A stretch of DNA of 64,000 nucleotides from Arthrobacter sunyaminii. Lineage in GTDB: Bacteria > Actinomycetota > Actinomycetes > Actinomycetales > Micrococcaceae. The notes beneath the pieces were generated by a model, which had not been told where the DNA came from, did not search any database, and saw only the letters and a list, made by a program, of their open reading frames with translations. How positions within the stretch are numbered: the first letter of the stretch is position 1; each line of letters begins with the position of its first letter. This document shows, one piece after another, positions 16,330 to 25,727 of the stretch. The stretch covers positions 1,922,001-1,986,000 of the forward strand of contig NZ_CP076456.1 of NCBI RefSeq assembly GCF_018866305.1, in the 5' to 3' direction. Both the position numbers and the translations under genes were made by a program.

Positions 16330-17943
16330 TTATTCTTCGTCAGCTGCATCGTGCGGAGCTGCGAGTCGAACTTCCTCCAGGTCCAGCCGTGCCTGGAGCT
16401 GAAGGAGCACCGTGTCATCAATCCGACGCTCGTCCCGCAGGCGGATCAGCGTGTTTCTTTTTCGGGCAATGAGTGCCAGGCCCAGTTCGCGGTACTGGCC
16501 GGCGCGGGTCAGGGCACGGGCGGCGCCGTCGTCGTCTGCGTCCGTTTCATTCGCCAGCGCTCTGAGGACACCCAGGCGTTGGTTGTATTCCGTCACCAGC
16601 TCATCAACCACCTGCTGGTCGGTGCCGAGCTCGGAGGCCAGCCGGGGCATGGCCTCAAGCGCGTCGTTGATGGCCGATGCCTGGGCGAAGCGCAGTTCCT
16701 CGGTACGGGCCTCGGTATCCTGCGGCAGCCGTGCCCAGCGCGCCACTGCCGGCAGCAGCGGAGCCTGCAGGACGAGGGTCACCACGATCACTCCCGCTGC
16801 GACAAAGATGATGAGATCCCGGTCCGGAAACGGTGTGCCGGCTGCCGTGGAACGCGGAGTCGCCAGGGCAGCCGCGAGCGAGACGGCACCGCGGAAGCCC
16901 GCCAATCCGCTGACGACACGTGCCCGGTTGCTGATTCTGCGGGCCCGTTGGCTTTCTCTGCGGTCCAGTAGCCGGATCAGATACGTGGTGCCGAACAGAT
17001 AGGCCAAACGGACGGCAACGATCACCACCGTCACCACGCCGACCAGGACCAGGCCGCGGAACAGCTCACCACGGGTCAGCTCGGATATTGCCCTGGGAAG
17101 CTCCAGTCCAACCAGGACAAACAATGCGCCGTTCAGCAGGAAGGTGGCCAAAGACCAAAACGCCGTCATTTGACGGCGGGTGCCGGCCTGCACAACCCTC
17201 GGCCCCAGCCGTCCCATCGCAAGCCCGGCCACCACGACGGCGAGAACACCCGAGGCTTCCACCGATTCGGCGAGCACAAAAGCCGTGAAGGGCGACAGGA
17301 TGGTGACCACGTTGCTCAGCAGCGGATCCTGAATCCAGCGGCGGACATGCACCCCCGCCCAAGCGGTGAGAGCCCCGGCGGCAATCCCGCCCGCATAAGC
17401 GAGCAGGAAGCGCCCGGAAACATCTGCCGCATCCAGTACCTCGGTGCGGGCAGTGGCCGCCACGGCCACGCCGTAAACTACCAGCGCGGTTCCGTCATTG
17501 ATCAGGCTCTCCGCGCGCAGGACAGTAACGTACCGGTTCGGCAGCACGCGCGCCAGAGCGCCGACGGCGGTGGCATCCGTGGGCGCAATGGCGGCGCCCA
17601 GCACCCAGGCCGGTCCCCAGGGCAGCCCCAGGGCATGGGCTGCCGCGGCCACAGCCCATGCTGTCACTATCACCAGGAGGGTGCCCATCAGCACGATGCC
17701 GCGCAGATTGCTCCGGACCTCCCGCAGCGACGTGCTGATGCTCTCCCAATAAAGCAGGACCGGCAGGAACAAAAACAGCACGGCCTCGGGCGGCAGCTCC
17801 ACCTCAGCCAGAGCCGGAATCAGGCCCAGCAGGATGCCGCACGCCAGCAGCAGCACCGGGGCCGGCAACCCCCACCTGCGCGCAGCAAGACTGCAGAGCA
17901 GCACCGCCGTGCACAGGATTACCACCAGCTCAGAGCCAAGCAC
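16330..17943 (-). CDS. Na+/H+ antiporter, CPA1/NhaP-like
   Basis: 537 residues. About twelve membrane segments occupy residues 1-400: the GAAIAPTDATAVGAL segment and the ESLINDGTALVVYG segment hold the conserved TD and ND ion-binding residues of CPA1 exchangers. The C-terminal ~130 residues are cytosolic, helical and rich in Arg/Glu, typical of the regulatory tail in actinobacterial homologues. It stands alone, convergent with the lipoprotein gene. Confidence 0.88.
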   Translation of the reverse strand: MLGSELVVILCTAVLLCSLAARRWGLPAPVLLLACGILLGLIPALAEVELPPEAVLFLFLPVLLYWESISTSLREVRSNLRGIVLMGTLLVIVTAWAVAAAAHALGLPWGPAWVLGAAIAPTDATAVGALARVLPNRYVTVLRAESLINDGTALVVYGVAVAATARTEVLDAADVSGRFLLAYAGGIAAGALTAWAGVHVRRWIQDPLLSNVVTILSPFTAFVLAESVEASGVLAVVVAGLAMGRLGPRVVQAGTRRQMTAFWSLATFLLNGALFVLVGLELPRAISELTRGELFRGLVLVGVVTVVIVAVRLAYLFGTTYLIRLLDRRESQRARRISNRARVVSGLAGFRGAVSLAAALATPRSTAAGTPFPDRDLIIFVAAGVIVVTLVLQAPLLPAVARWARLPQDTEARTEELRFAQASAINDALEAMPRLASELGTDQQVVDELVTEYNQRLGVLRALANETDADDDGAARALTRAGQYRELGLALIARKRNTLIRLRDERRIDDTVLLQLQARLDLEEVRLAAPHDAADEE

Positions 17944-18071
17944 CTTAGGTCCTCAACGGATTCGAAGCGAAAGCGATGCAGTTCTCCATTTCTCCACGGT
18001 AGAAGCGTCACAAAGCCAATGGCAGGGCGGCAAGGGGAAGCGGGCGGTTCATATGGTGTTGAATTGCTCAG

Positions 18072-19139
18072 ATGAGTGCAGTGAACCCGGACCAGGATGC
18101 CCCGTATCTCCGCTTGGATACCGCCGTCATGGAAGCGAACATCCGTGCCATGGCATCGTCCGCTCAAACCCGGGGGCTCGGCCTCTGGCCGCACGCCAAG
18201 ACGCACAAATCCGCGAAGATTGGTCGACTGCAGCTGGCCGCGGGCGCAGAGGGCCTGACCGTGGCAACAGTGGGGGAGGCGGAAGTGTTTGCCGCCGCCG
18301 GTGCCCCGGGCATCTTCATTGCCTATCCGCTCTGGATGACGACGGCACGGGCGAAGCGCCTGCGCACGGTGGCCCGCCAAACGCTGCTGCGCATCGGCGT
18401 CGACTCTCCGGCAGCGGCTGAACAGCTGGCGCGCTTCGACATTCCCGCTGAGGTGATGATCGAAGTGGACTCCGGCCACCACCGCAGCGGCTGCCAGCCC
18501 GGGAACGCGGGTGAGCTTGCCGCACATACCGGGCGTGTGGGGCTGAAGGTGGCGGGCGTTTTCACCTTCCCCGGCCACAGCTACGCTCCCGGCAACGGTC
18601 GTGCAGCGGCCGACGACGAAGGCCGGGCGGTCACCGAGGCGGTGGCCGGCCTCGAAAGTGCAGGTGTTACGGCACCGGTGGTGAGCGGCGGTTCCAGCCC
18701 GTCCGCCGCTTACTCCCGGAACATGCTGACCGACATCCGGCCCGGCGTATATGTGTTCAATGATGCCCAGCAGCTGGAACTGGGTACCTGCTCCATGGAG
18801 GACATTGCCCTGACTGTTGTGGCCACTGTGGTGTCAAAGCCTGCCGGGCGGGTGGTCCTGGACTCGGGAACCAAGACGCTGGGTGCTGATCGTCCGGTCT
18901 GGGCCACCGGGCACGGGCGCCTGCTGGAGCATCCCTCCGCGCGGATCACCGCCGCTTCGGAGCATCACGCCACGGTACAAATGCCCGGACCGCTGCCGGA
19001 CCTGGGCAGCAGGGTACTGGTGGTGCCCAACCACGCCTGCAACGCCGTGAACCTGCACGAGGAGTATGTGCTGGCTGGTGGAGCCGCCGGGTTCGCAGGG
19101 TCATCACGCTGGGCGGTGGATGCTCGGGGCATGAACTGA
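18072..19139 (+). CDS. PLP-dependent D-threonine aldolase/D-serine dehydratase-like enzyme
   Basis: 355 residues. The N-terminal alanine-racemase-like barrel carries PHAKTHKS near residues 40-47, where a Lys binds PLP, and the SGGSSPS phosphate loop near 205-211. The C-terminal beta domain has VPNHACNAVN near 325-334, whose His and Cys match the zinc ligands of eukaryotic-type D-serine dehydratase and D-threonine aldolase. It would cleave or dehydrate a beta-hydroxy D-amino acid. It is monocistronic with its own promoter region, between the antiporter and the monooxygenase fusion. Confidence 0.82.
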   Translation: MSAVNPDQDAPYLRLDTAVMEANIRAMASSAQTRGLGLWPHAKTHKSAKIGRLQLAAGAEGLTVATVGEAEVFAAAGAPGIFIAYPLWMTTARAKRLRTVARQTLLRIGVDSPAAAEQLARFDIPAEVMIEVDSGHHRSGCQPGNAGELAAHTGRVGLKVAGVFTFPGHSYAPGNGRAAADDEGRAVTEAVAGLESAGVTAPVVSGGSSPSAAYSRNMLTDIRPGVYVFNDAQQLELGTCSMEDIALTVVATVVSKPAGRVVLDSGTKTLGADRPVWATGHGRLLEHPSARITAASEHHATVQMPGPLPDLGSRVLVVPNHACNAVNLHEEYVLAGGAAGFAGSSRWAVDARGMN

Positions 19140-19254
19140 TCTTCGGCTGAACCCGATAACGTCACCCGGGTCCGCTAGTGTCGGACGCAAAGGCACAACG
19201 GCGTGCCGGCAGCGGCAGCCGAGCCGCAAAACAGGGGCAGAAAACGGGGGACTC

Positions 19255-21702
19255 ATGGAAACCGAAGCTGAACATCTGGACGTGCTGATCATCGGCGCCG
19301 GACTAAGCGGGATCGGTGCTGCCTGCAGGTTGCGGCAGGACCATCCTGGCCGGTCCATTGCACTGCTGGAATCGCGCGGCCGGGCGGGCGGGACCTGGGA
19401 CCTTTTCCGCTACCCCGGCATCCGCTCTGATTCAGACCTGTACACCTTCGGCTATGACTTTCGGCCGTGGCTCGAGGAGAAAGCCATTGCGGACGGCCCG
19501 AGCATCCTTTCTTATTTGTTGGAGACAGCCGCCGAGCATGGCGTGGACGCCCTGATCCGCTACCACCACAGGGTGATCTGCGCAGATTGGTCCAGCAGGG
19601 AAGCACGCTGGAACATCACCGTGGAGCGGACCAGGACCCCGGAACCCGTTCCGGATTCAGCACCGGACTCAGCGCCTGCCGAACCGGTGGGAACCGGAGA
19701 AACACTGCACCTGACCGCGGGTTGGATCTTCAACGCTGCCGGATACTACCGCTACGACGAGGGGTACACCCCCGAGATCCCCGGGCGCGAGCAATTCTCC
19801 GGGCGGATTGTGCATCCGCAGCACTGGCCGGAAGATCTGGATGTGTCCGGCAAACGGATTGCAGTAATCGGCAGCGGCGCCACCGCGGTGACCCTCGTGC
19901 CGGCGCTCGCAGAACTTGGTGCCCGGGTGACGATGATCCAGCGCACTCCCACCTACATCCTGCCCATCCCCGCGGAGGACCCGATCGCGCGCCGGCTGCG
20001 CGGCGTCGTCGGCCCCGAGCGCACCGGAAAGATCATGGCCGAAGTCAGTGCCCGCCGGCAGCGGGCCATCTGGGCCTTCTGCCAGCGCTGGCCCAACCTG
20101 GCCCGAAAGCTCATCCGCGGCATCCAGTCCCGTGTTCTTCCGGAGGGCTTTGACCTGGACACGCACCTGAATCCGCCCTACCGGCCGTGGGACCAACGGC
20201 TGTGCGCGGTTCCGGACGGCGATTTCTTCACCGCCCTGGGCAGCGGCAACGTCACCATGGTCACCGGGCAGACGTCCGCGTTTACCGAACACGGCGTGCG
20301 CCTGGCGTCGGGGGAAGAGGTGGAAGCCGACGTCGTCGTGACCGCCACCGGGTTGGCCCTGCGGATCCTGGGCGGCATGGAGATGCGGCTGGACGGCGTG
20401 CCCGTGAACCTTGCGGAGACCGTGGCATACCGCGGCGTCATGCTCAGCGGCATCCCGAACATGGCGTTTGCCATCGGATACACCAACGCGTCATGGACCC
20501 TGAAAGTAGGACTGCTGACCCGGTGGTTCTCCCGGCTGCTGACCCGCGTGGACCGCCTCGGCCACACTGCCGCAGTACCGGTGGCCCCCGCCGGCATGCC
20601 CACCCGGCCGCTGCTGGACTTTGGCGCCGGGTATATTCAGCGCAGCATGGCTGACTTGCCGCGGCAGGGAACGCAGGCGCCCTGGCTCATGACCATGAAC
20701 TTCCTGGCCGACCGCCGGGACCTGCAAAAGGCCGCACTGGTTGATGAGCACCTGCAGTTCACTGGTCCGCAGGGGTCCCTGCCCGGTCCGCAGGATGAAG
20801 ATCGCTTCGTGAATCTCGAGTCGGGGGTGCGGCTGTGCTATCGCGTTGACGGGCCCGATGACGGTGAGCCGGTGGTTCTCGTGGCCGGCCTCGGGCTGGA
20901 TCTGATGTCCTGGCCCGCTGCATTTGTGGACGGACTGGCAGCCGCCGGGTACCAGGTGATCCGCCTGGATAACCGTGACGCGGGGCGTTCGAGTCGAATG
21001 AATACCCCCGTGCCCAGCCTGCTGCACCAGGCCCTGGCCCGGCCCGTGCCCGGTGCCTACCGGATCGAGGATATGGCGGATGATGTCGTCGGCCTGATGG
21101 ATCACCTGCAGGTGGACCGGGCACACATGGCGGGGATGTCCATGGGCGGCATGATTGCCCAGTCCGTCGCGGCCCATTATCCGGACCGGGTCCTGACCCT
21201 GACTTCGATCATCTCCACCACCGGAGCCCGGAAAATCGGTGCCGCGGCACTGTCAACCAAACGCAGGTTTGCCGCCCGGCCGCCGCGGACACGGGAGGAG
21301 TTCATCAAGGACCGGGTGGGCATGATGCGGCATCTTTCCGGGCGGGTGAATCCTGCGGAGCCGGCGGAAGAGGCCAGGATCGGCGGACTGGCCTGGGACC
21401 GGGGCATTTATCCGGACAATGGAACTGCACGTTCCCGGCACCTCGGTGCCATCAACGCCTCTGCGGACCGGACGGCCGACCTCGCCGGAATCAAGGCGCC
21501 AACACTGGTAATCCACGGCGACCGGGACCCCATTGTGCATCCGAGCGGGGGAGCGGCAACCGCTGCGGCCATTGCCGGCTCACGCCTGGTGACGGTGCCC
21601 GGCATGGGCCACTACTTCCACCCCGCCGTGGTGCCCGAGCTGCTGCGGCTCATGATCGGGCATCTTCCGGCGGGACGGACGGCAGAGGAGTCCGCGTACT
21701 GA
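19255..21702 (+). CDS. Flavoprotein (Baeyer-Villiger-type) monooxygenase fused to alpha/beta hydrolase
   Basis: 815 residues. The N-terminal part (~1-500) is a class B flavin monooxygenase: FAD motif GAGLSGIG at 14-21, RYPGIRSDSDLY at 52-63, the complete BVMO fingerprint FSGRIVHPQHWP at 181-192 and the NADPH motif GSGATA at 207-212. The C-terminal part (~515-815) is an alpha/beta hydrolase with nucleophile Ser near residue 629 in GMSMGGM, acid in HGDRDPIV and catalytic His in GMGHYFHP. A BVMO converts a ketone to an ester or lactone, and an esterase hydrolyses it, so the fusion could channel the product. The substrate is unknown. A glycine/arginine-rich charged spacer is not seen; the domains join directly near residue 505-515. 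Confidence 0.88.
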   Translation: METEAEHLDVLIIGAGLSGIGAACRLRQDHPGRSIALLESRGRAGGTWDLFRYPGIRSDSDLYTFGYDFRPWLEEKAIADGPSILSYLLETAAEHGVDALIRYHHRVICADWSSREARWNITVERTRTPEPVPDSAPDSAPAEPVGTGETLHLTAGWIFNAAGYYRYDEGYTPEIPGREQFSGRIVHPQHWPEDLDVSGKRIAVIGSGATAVTLVPALAELGARVTMIQRTPTYILPIPAEDPIARRLRGVVGPERTGKIMAEVSARRQRAIWAFCQRWPNLARKLIRGIQSRVLPEGFDLDTHLNPPYRPWDQRLCAVPDGDFFTALGSGNVTMVTGQTSAFTEHGVRLASGEEVEADVVVTATGLALRILGGMEMRLDGVPVNLAETVAYRGVMLSGIPNMAFAIGYTNASWTLKVGLLTRWFSRLLTRVDRLGHTAAVPVAPAGMPTRPLLDFGAGYIQRSMADLPRQGTQAPWLMTMNFLADRRDLQKAALVDEHLQFTGPQGSLPGPQDEDRFVNLESGVRLCYRVDGPDDGEPVVLVAGLGLDLMSWPAAFVDGLAAAGYQVIRLDNRDAGRSSRMNTPVPSLLHQALARPVPGAYRIEDMADDVVGLMDHLQVDRAHMAGMSMGGMIAQSVAAHYPDRVLTLTSIISTTGARKIGAAALSTKRRFAARPPRTREEFIKDRVGMMRHLSGRVNPAEPAEEARIGGLAWDRGIYPDNGTARSRHLGAINASADRTADLAGIKAPTLVIHGDRDPIVHPSGGAATAAAIAGSRLVTVPGMGHYFHPAVVPELLRLMIGHLPAGRTAEESAY

Positions 21703-21708
21703 GTTGTC

Positions 21709-21975
21709 CTACTGACCCATACCGGGGGAAACCGGAACGAAATTGATCTTGTTGTTGTCCAGGACCCGCTTGTTGGCGATGCGGGTGAAACCCTTGGCGT
21801 CCAAGTGGTTCTTGGCGCGGAAATCTGCCAGGGCGTCGTCGTACGCCTTATTGATCTGTGCGCCGGTGAGTACTTCCGTGCTGCCGTCAGTGAAAACGAT
21901 GCTGACGGGGGCGGACTTGGGGAAGTGCCGGTCCATGCGAATGAAGCCGTCGTTGTCCTGCTGAAGAGTGATCAA
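21709..21975 (-). CDS. Small hypothetical protein
   Basis: 88 residues, soluble, no signal or membrane segment. It starts MITLQQDNDGFIRMDRHFPKS and contains a possible beta-strand stretch APVSIVFTDGSTEVLTGAQ followed by a helical AYDDALADFRAKN. No family is recognised. Codon use is consistent with real coding sequence and it sits between a monooxygenase and a methylase gene, convergent with the first by 6 bases. Confidence 0.55.
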   Translation of the reverse strand: MITLQQDNDGFIRMDRHFPKSAPVSIVFTDGSTEVLTGAQINKAYDDALADFRAKNHLDAKGFTRIANKRVLDNNKINFVPVSPGMGQ

Positions 21976-22014
21976 GTGGTTCCGCCTTTAGAGATGATGA
22001 GGTTCCAGTCTTCC

Positions 22015-22857
22015 CTATATTTGGGCCTGTGCCGTACCAGCCCCTGTACCTGCCGGGCCGCGGCCGACGGCGATCGTTGCCTCGGGCCCCTCACTGGTGA
22101 TGATTTCAGGCCGCAGGTCCTGCGCCGCCATGAGTTGGGCCACGGTGGCGGACTGCTCCCTGCTGCACTCCACCACCAGTGATCCGCCCGGGCGCAGCCA
22201 TGCCGGTGCTGCGCTGATGATGCGCCGGAGAACAGTCACGCCGTCGGCGCCCCCGTCGAGGGTAATTGCAGGTTCATGGTCGCGCGCTTCCGGAGGCAGG
22301 GTGTCCAGTTTCGAAGTGGGGACATAGGGGGCATTCGCAACGACGACGTCGACCCGCCCGAGCAGGGTTTGCGGCAGCGCACTGAACAGATCACCGGCCA
22401 GGACGGTTGCCCGGCCGGCCAGGTTGATGCGTGCACATTCGATCGCTGCGGGGTGGATGTCGACGGCATAGGCCTTCAGGGAATGGCCGGTGCGTGAGGC
22501 GATGGCCAGGCTGACGGCTCCGGAGCCGCAGCAAAGCTCGACGAGCACCGGGTTGGTCAGGGCGCTGATCAGCGCTATGGCGTGAGCGGCCAGCAGTTCC
22601 GTCCGCCGGCGGGGGATGAAGACGCCGGCGGAGACCGTAATCCGCAGGCCGTAAAACTCGGCCCAGCCGAGAACCTGTTCAAGCGGAAAACCGGCGCACC
22701 GCCGCAGGACCATCTGCTCCAGATTCTTGGAGCCTGCAGTTTCGGCGCTGCGCTTTACGGCTTCGGCGAGAAGGAGACTGGCCTCCTCCTCGGCGAAAAC
22801 ACAACCGGACGCTCGGAGCCGTGCGGCCAGCAGTTCTTCGGGAATGGTCCGGTGCAC
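22015..22857 (-). CDS. PrmC/HemK-like protein-glutamine N5-methyltransferase homologue
   Basis: 280 residues from a GTG at 22857, chosen because upstream codons run into the neighbouring gene. An N-terminal helical domain (ELLAARLRASGCVFAEEEASLLLAEA) is followed by a SAM-binding Rossmann fold with VELCCGSGAVSLAIA and the NAPY motif (VVVANAPYVP), where release-factor methylases have NPPY. The family is TIGR03704 PrmC-related. True PrmC modifies the GGQ glutamine of release factors; in this relative the target is unknown. It follows the GXWXG-domain gene by 63 bases on the same strand. Confidence 0.78.
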   Translation of the reverse strand: MHRTIPEELLAARLRASGCVFAEEEASLLLAEAVKRSAETAGSKNLEQMVLRRCAGFPLEQVLGWAEFYGLRITVSAGVFIPRRRTELLAAHAIALISALTNPVLVELCCGSGAVSLAIASRTGHSLKAYAVDIHPAAIECARINLAGRATVLAGDLFSALPQTLLGRVDVVVANAPYVPTSKLDTLPPEARDHEPAITLDGGADGVTVLRRIISAAPAWLRPGGSLVVECSREQSATVAQLMAAQDLRPEIITSEGPEATIAVGRGPAGTGAGTAQAQI

Positions 22858-22919
22858 AGGGATACTGTCACAGCTGCGGCAGCGTGGGGCAAGGGACAGA
22901 GGCGGGCGCGAAGCTGCCG

Positions 22920-23969
22920 CTAGCTGATCCTCACAAGCGTAAACATGAAGGAAGGATGGGGTCCGGGCATGTCCATTGCCCCCAGCAGCGTGTTCGCGTC
23001 CACTCTGCGAAAGGCATCGTTGATTGGCAGCGAATCGTAGATCATGGTGGCTGAGGCCACGCCGCGGTACTCCATCATGCGGAGTCTGGCCTTCGGCTGT
23101 GTCGTTCGGAGCAGGCGCAGCAACGGGCGGATGACGCGGCCGGCGGCCGGACGGCGCAGGATGGGGCCGAGCTTCAGGGCTGTCCGCAGCGGAACAAACC
23201 ACGGATTCACCTCGAAGAGGTTGCCGTCCCTGCCGCTGAAGACCAGCGGGTGTGCGGACTCGGTGCCCTCGAATCTCTTTCCCTGCCATCCGAAGCTGCC
23301 GAGAACGCCGTCGAGGGGATGACCGGTTGGCACTTCTGCTCCCTGCCATGAGCCGGTGAGTTCGTTGATGCCCACCGGCGGGAGGGAGTCGAAAAACGCC
23401 AGGGCTTCGCTGGAGGTGGCGCCGGCGCTGAGGCCGTTCAATCCGGCCAGTGCTTGGGTGACATCGTTGTTGGGACTGATGCCGGTGGGGTTGCCGAGGC
23501 GGGCACCGGACAGCGGTGCATAGGCTTCCCAATGTCCACCGGCACTCTCGAGCTTTTCGGCATCGGAATTTGCGTCCTCATATCCGGAGGTGAAGGCTCG
23601 CGCGGCCGCAGGATTTGTTGCAGGCGCACTGCTGCGAATTGTGCGGCTCTTTCCCTTGCCGTTCTCGAACCTCACAACAAAGTCACTCCCCAGCTCTGCT
23701 GCGATTTGAGCGGCCAACGCTCTTCCCTGCTCCCCGTGAGTTCGGTCCTTACGCCGTGGTGCTGCCTTGTCACCGTTGGCTGTCGCATCCGTAATCGAGG
23801 CGTAGTAGCGGCTTTCCCAGGCGGCCAGGTCCGCTTTGAGCTGTTCACTAAGCTGTGAGTCCCCGAAGTCGACGGGACCGCCAGGGAGCCAAACAGGAGA
23901 TTCGGCCCATCCGGGAAACAGTCGGACGAGGACGGGAACGCGATGGTGGTCCACTGGGCCTTCTTCCAT
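22920..23969 (-). CDS. GXWXG/DUF4334-domain protein with unrelated N-terminal region
   Basis: 349 residues from ATG 23969. An in-frame ATG at 24137 would add 56 residues but leaves only 11 bases to the divergent HNH gene and the extra part looks non-coding; the start is uncertain. Residues ~5-60 (VLVRLFPGWAESPVWL, then LKADLAAWESRYYAS) and a Lys/Arg-rich middle look like a separate small actinobacterial domain. Residues ~215-349 carry the GXWXG motif ELTGSWQGAEVPTGHPLDG and the DUF4334 tail (MMEYRGVASATMIYDSLPIND). The function of DUF4334 proteins is unknown; the two-part layout may be a fusion. Confidence 0.6.
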   Translation of the reverse strand: MEEGPVDHHRVPVLVRLFPGWAESPVWLPGGPVDFGDSQLSEQLKADLAAWESRYYASITDATANGDKAAPRRKDRTHGEQGRALAAQIAAELGSDFVVRFENGKGKSRTIRSSAPATNPAAARAFTSGYEDANSDAEKLESAGGHWEAYAPLSGARLGNPTGISPNNDVTQALAGLNGLSAGATSSEALAFFDSLPPVGINELTGSWQGAEVPTGHPLDGVLGSFGWQGKRFEGTESAHPLVFSGRDGNLFEVNPWFVPLRTALKLGPILRRPAAGRVIRPLLRLLRTTQPKARLRMMEYRGVASATMIYDSLPINDAFRRVDANTLLGAMDMPGPHPSFMFTLVRIS

Positions 23970-24148
23970 GCGACGGGTTTTCGACGTTAGGTGAAATGTA
24001 CGTGAAAGGTACCTCTGAGCAAACGTTATGAAACCCGCGGCACTCAGTCCGGGCGCCAGAACACCAGTACTTTTTCGAAGAAATTTGAGTAGGGCCGCCT
24101 TCCAATTGTGCCGGACCTGAAAGCTAAAATAGAACATATGTACTACTC

Positions 24149-25684
24149 GTGAAGGCTGAACGGCACGGAGGCTCCAGATTGAAAACCGCAGTCATCCCAG
24201 GTAAGCCTCCCCTTGAAGGGAGGACTTCTGACGGCAGCGCTCGCCTCTGCGGTCCCGGCGGAGAGCAGGCTGTTGACCCGGCTGTTGAGTCAGCGACGGT
24301 GGGGGTGCTGGAGGCTGCTGAGCGTGCCTGGTTGATTGATGAGATTCGGTTGTTGGAGGAGTTGAAGTCCGCGGCCGCGGCGGCGCAGGCTCGGGCTGCG
24401 GCGGCGTTTGATGCCTCGACCCGCCGGGCGCAGGTCCGGGCGGGGCTGGCGGCGGAGGAGTTGGGCCGGGGTGTGGGCGCGCAGGTGGGGTTGGCCCGCC
24501 GGGAGTCCCCGCACCGGGGCAACCGGTTGCTGGGTTTGGCGAAGATCCTGACCACGGAAATGCCGTGCACCCTGCACGCTTTGAGTGTGGGGGTGCTCAG
24601 TGAGTGGCGGGCGACATTGTTGGTGCGGGAGACGGCGTGTCTGTCCCGGGAGGACCGGGGCCGGGTGGATGCGGTGGTGGCCGGGGACCTGGCGGGGTTG
24701 GAGGCCCTGGGTGATCGGGCACTGGTAGCCCGGGTGAGGTCTTTGTCGTACGGGTTGGATCCGCAGTCGGTGGTGAATCGTGCGGCGAAGGCGGTCGAGG
24801 GCCGGTATGTGTCGTGTCGTCCGGCGCCGGACACGATGACGTATTTGACGGGGTTGTTGCCGGTGGCCCAGGGGGTGGGGGTGTTCGCGGTGTTGTCGCG
24901 GGAAGCTGACCGGTTGCGTGCTGCCGGGGATTGCCGGGGCCGGGGTCAGATTATGGCCGATACGTTGGTGGAACGGGTCACGGGGCAGGCGCGGGCGGAG
25001 GATGTGCGGGTGGAAGTGCAGTTGATCATGACGGACCGGGCGTTGCTGGCCGGGGTGCTGCCCGCAGGTGTCATGGATTCCGGTGATCCGGACGCCGGTG
25101 TTCCTGATGGTTCGGAGCCGGCGGTGTTGGCGGGGTACGGGGTGGTGCCGGCGCAGTGGGCGCGGGACCTGATCCGCGGCAGCCGGCCGGACACTGGTTC
25201 GGGTTCCGATGCTGAAGGATCATCCGCCGCGGTTGTCCTTCATGGCGTTGAAGGAACATTGTCGGGGTGGGGCAGGGTGCGGGTGCGGCCGGATCCGCGG
25301 ACCGAGGTGTGGTTGCGGCGGTTGTATGCGGTTCCCGGGTCGGGGCGGCTGGTGGCGATGGATTCGAAGGCACGGTTGGTGCCGAAGGGTTTGGCCCGGT
25401 TTATCGCAGCTAGGGACCGGGTGTGCCGGATGCCGTGGTGTGGTGCTCCGATCCGGCATTTTGACCATGTTGTGCCGGTTCGTGAGGGTGGCTTGACGTC
25501 GGCGGGGAATGTTCAGGGTTTGTGTGAGGCCTGCAACCAGGCCAAGGAAGCACCCGGCTGGACCGCCCGAACCACGCAGGACATCGCGGACCACCCGCCG
25601 GACGGCAGGCACACGGTTGTGACCACTACGCCTACAGGGCATGTCTATCGGTCCATTGCTCCTTGTCCGCCGGCTCTGGAGTAA
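24149..25684 (+). CDS. DUF222/HNH endonuclease (13E12-repeat family)
   Basis: 511 residues from a GTG at 24149; the first ~45 residues are not conserved-looking and a later start is possible. The DUF222 helical region begins near VLEAAERAWLIDEIRLLEEL. The C-terminal HNH module has the Cys pair in CRMPWC, the HFDHVVP catalytic His, the GGLTSAGNVQGLCEACNQ stretch and a final Lys. The family is common and multicopy in Actinobacteria and is often linked to mobile DNA. Codon use differs sharply from its neighbours: TTG is favoured for Leu and GGG/GTG for Gly/Val, against the CTG/GGC/GTC preference elsewhere, which points to recent transfer. Confidence 0.85.
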   Translation: MKAERHGGSRLKTAVIPGKPPLEGRTSDGSARLCGPGGEQAVDPAVESATVGVLEAAERAWLIDEIRLLEELKSAAAAAQARAAAAFDASTRRAQVRAGLAAEELGRGVGAQVGLARRESPHRGNRLLGLAKILTTEMPCTLHALSVGVLSEWRATLLVRETACLSREDRGRVDAVVAGDLAGLEALGDRALVARVRSLSYGLDPQSVVNRAAKAVEGRYVSCRPAPDTMTYLTGLLPVAQGVGVFAVLSREADRLRAAGDCRGRGQIMADTLVERVTGQARAEDVRVEVQLIMTDRALLAGVLPAGVMDSGDPDAGVPDGSEPAVLAGYGVVPAQWARDLIRGSRPDTGSGSDAEGSSAAVVLHGVEGTLSGWGRVRVRPDPRTEVWLRRLYAVPGSGRLVAMDSKARLVPKGLARFIAARDRVCRMPWCGAPIRHFDHVVPVREGGLTSAGNVQGLCEACNQAKEAPGWTARTTQDIADHPPDGRHTVVTTTPTGHVYRSIAPCPPALE

Positions 25685-25727
25685 AGGTGTTGGCAGAAGT
25701 CAGGTCCGGACACGGGAGAATGGAGCG

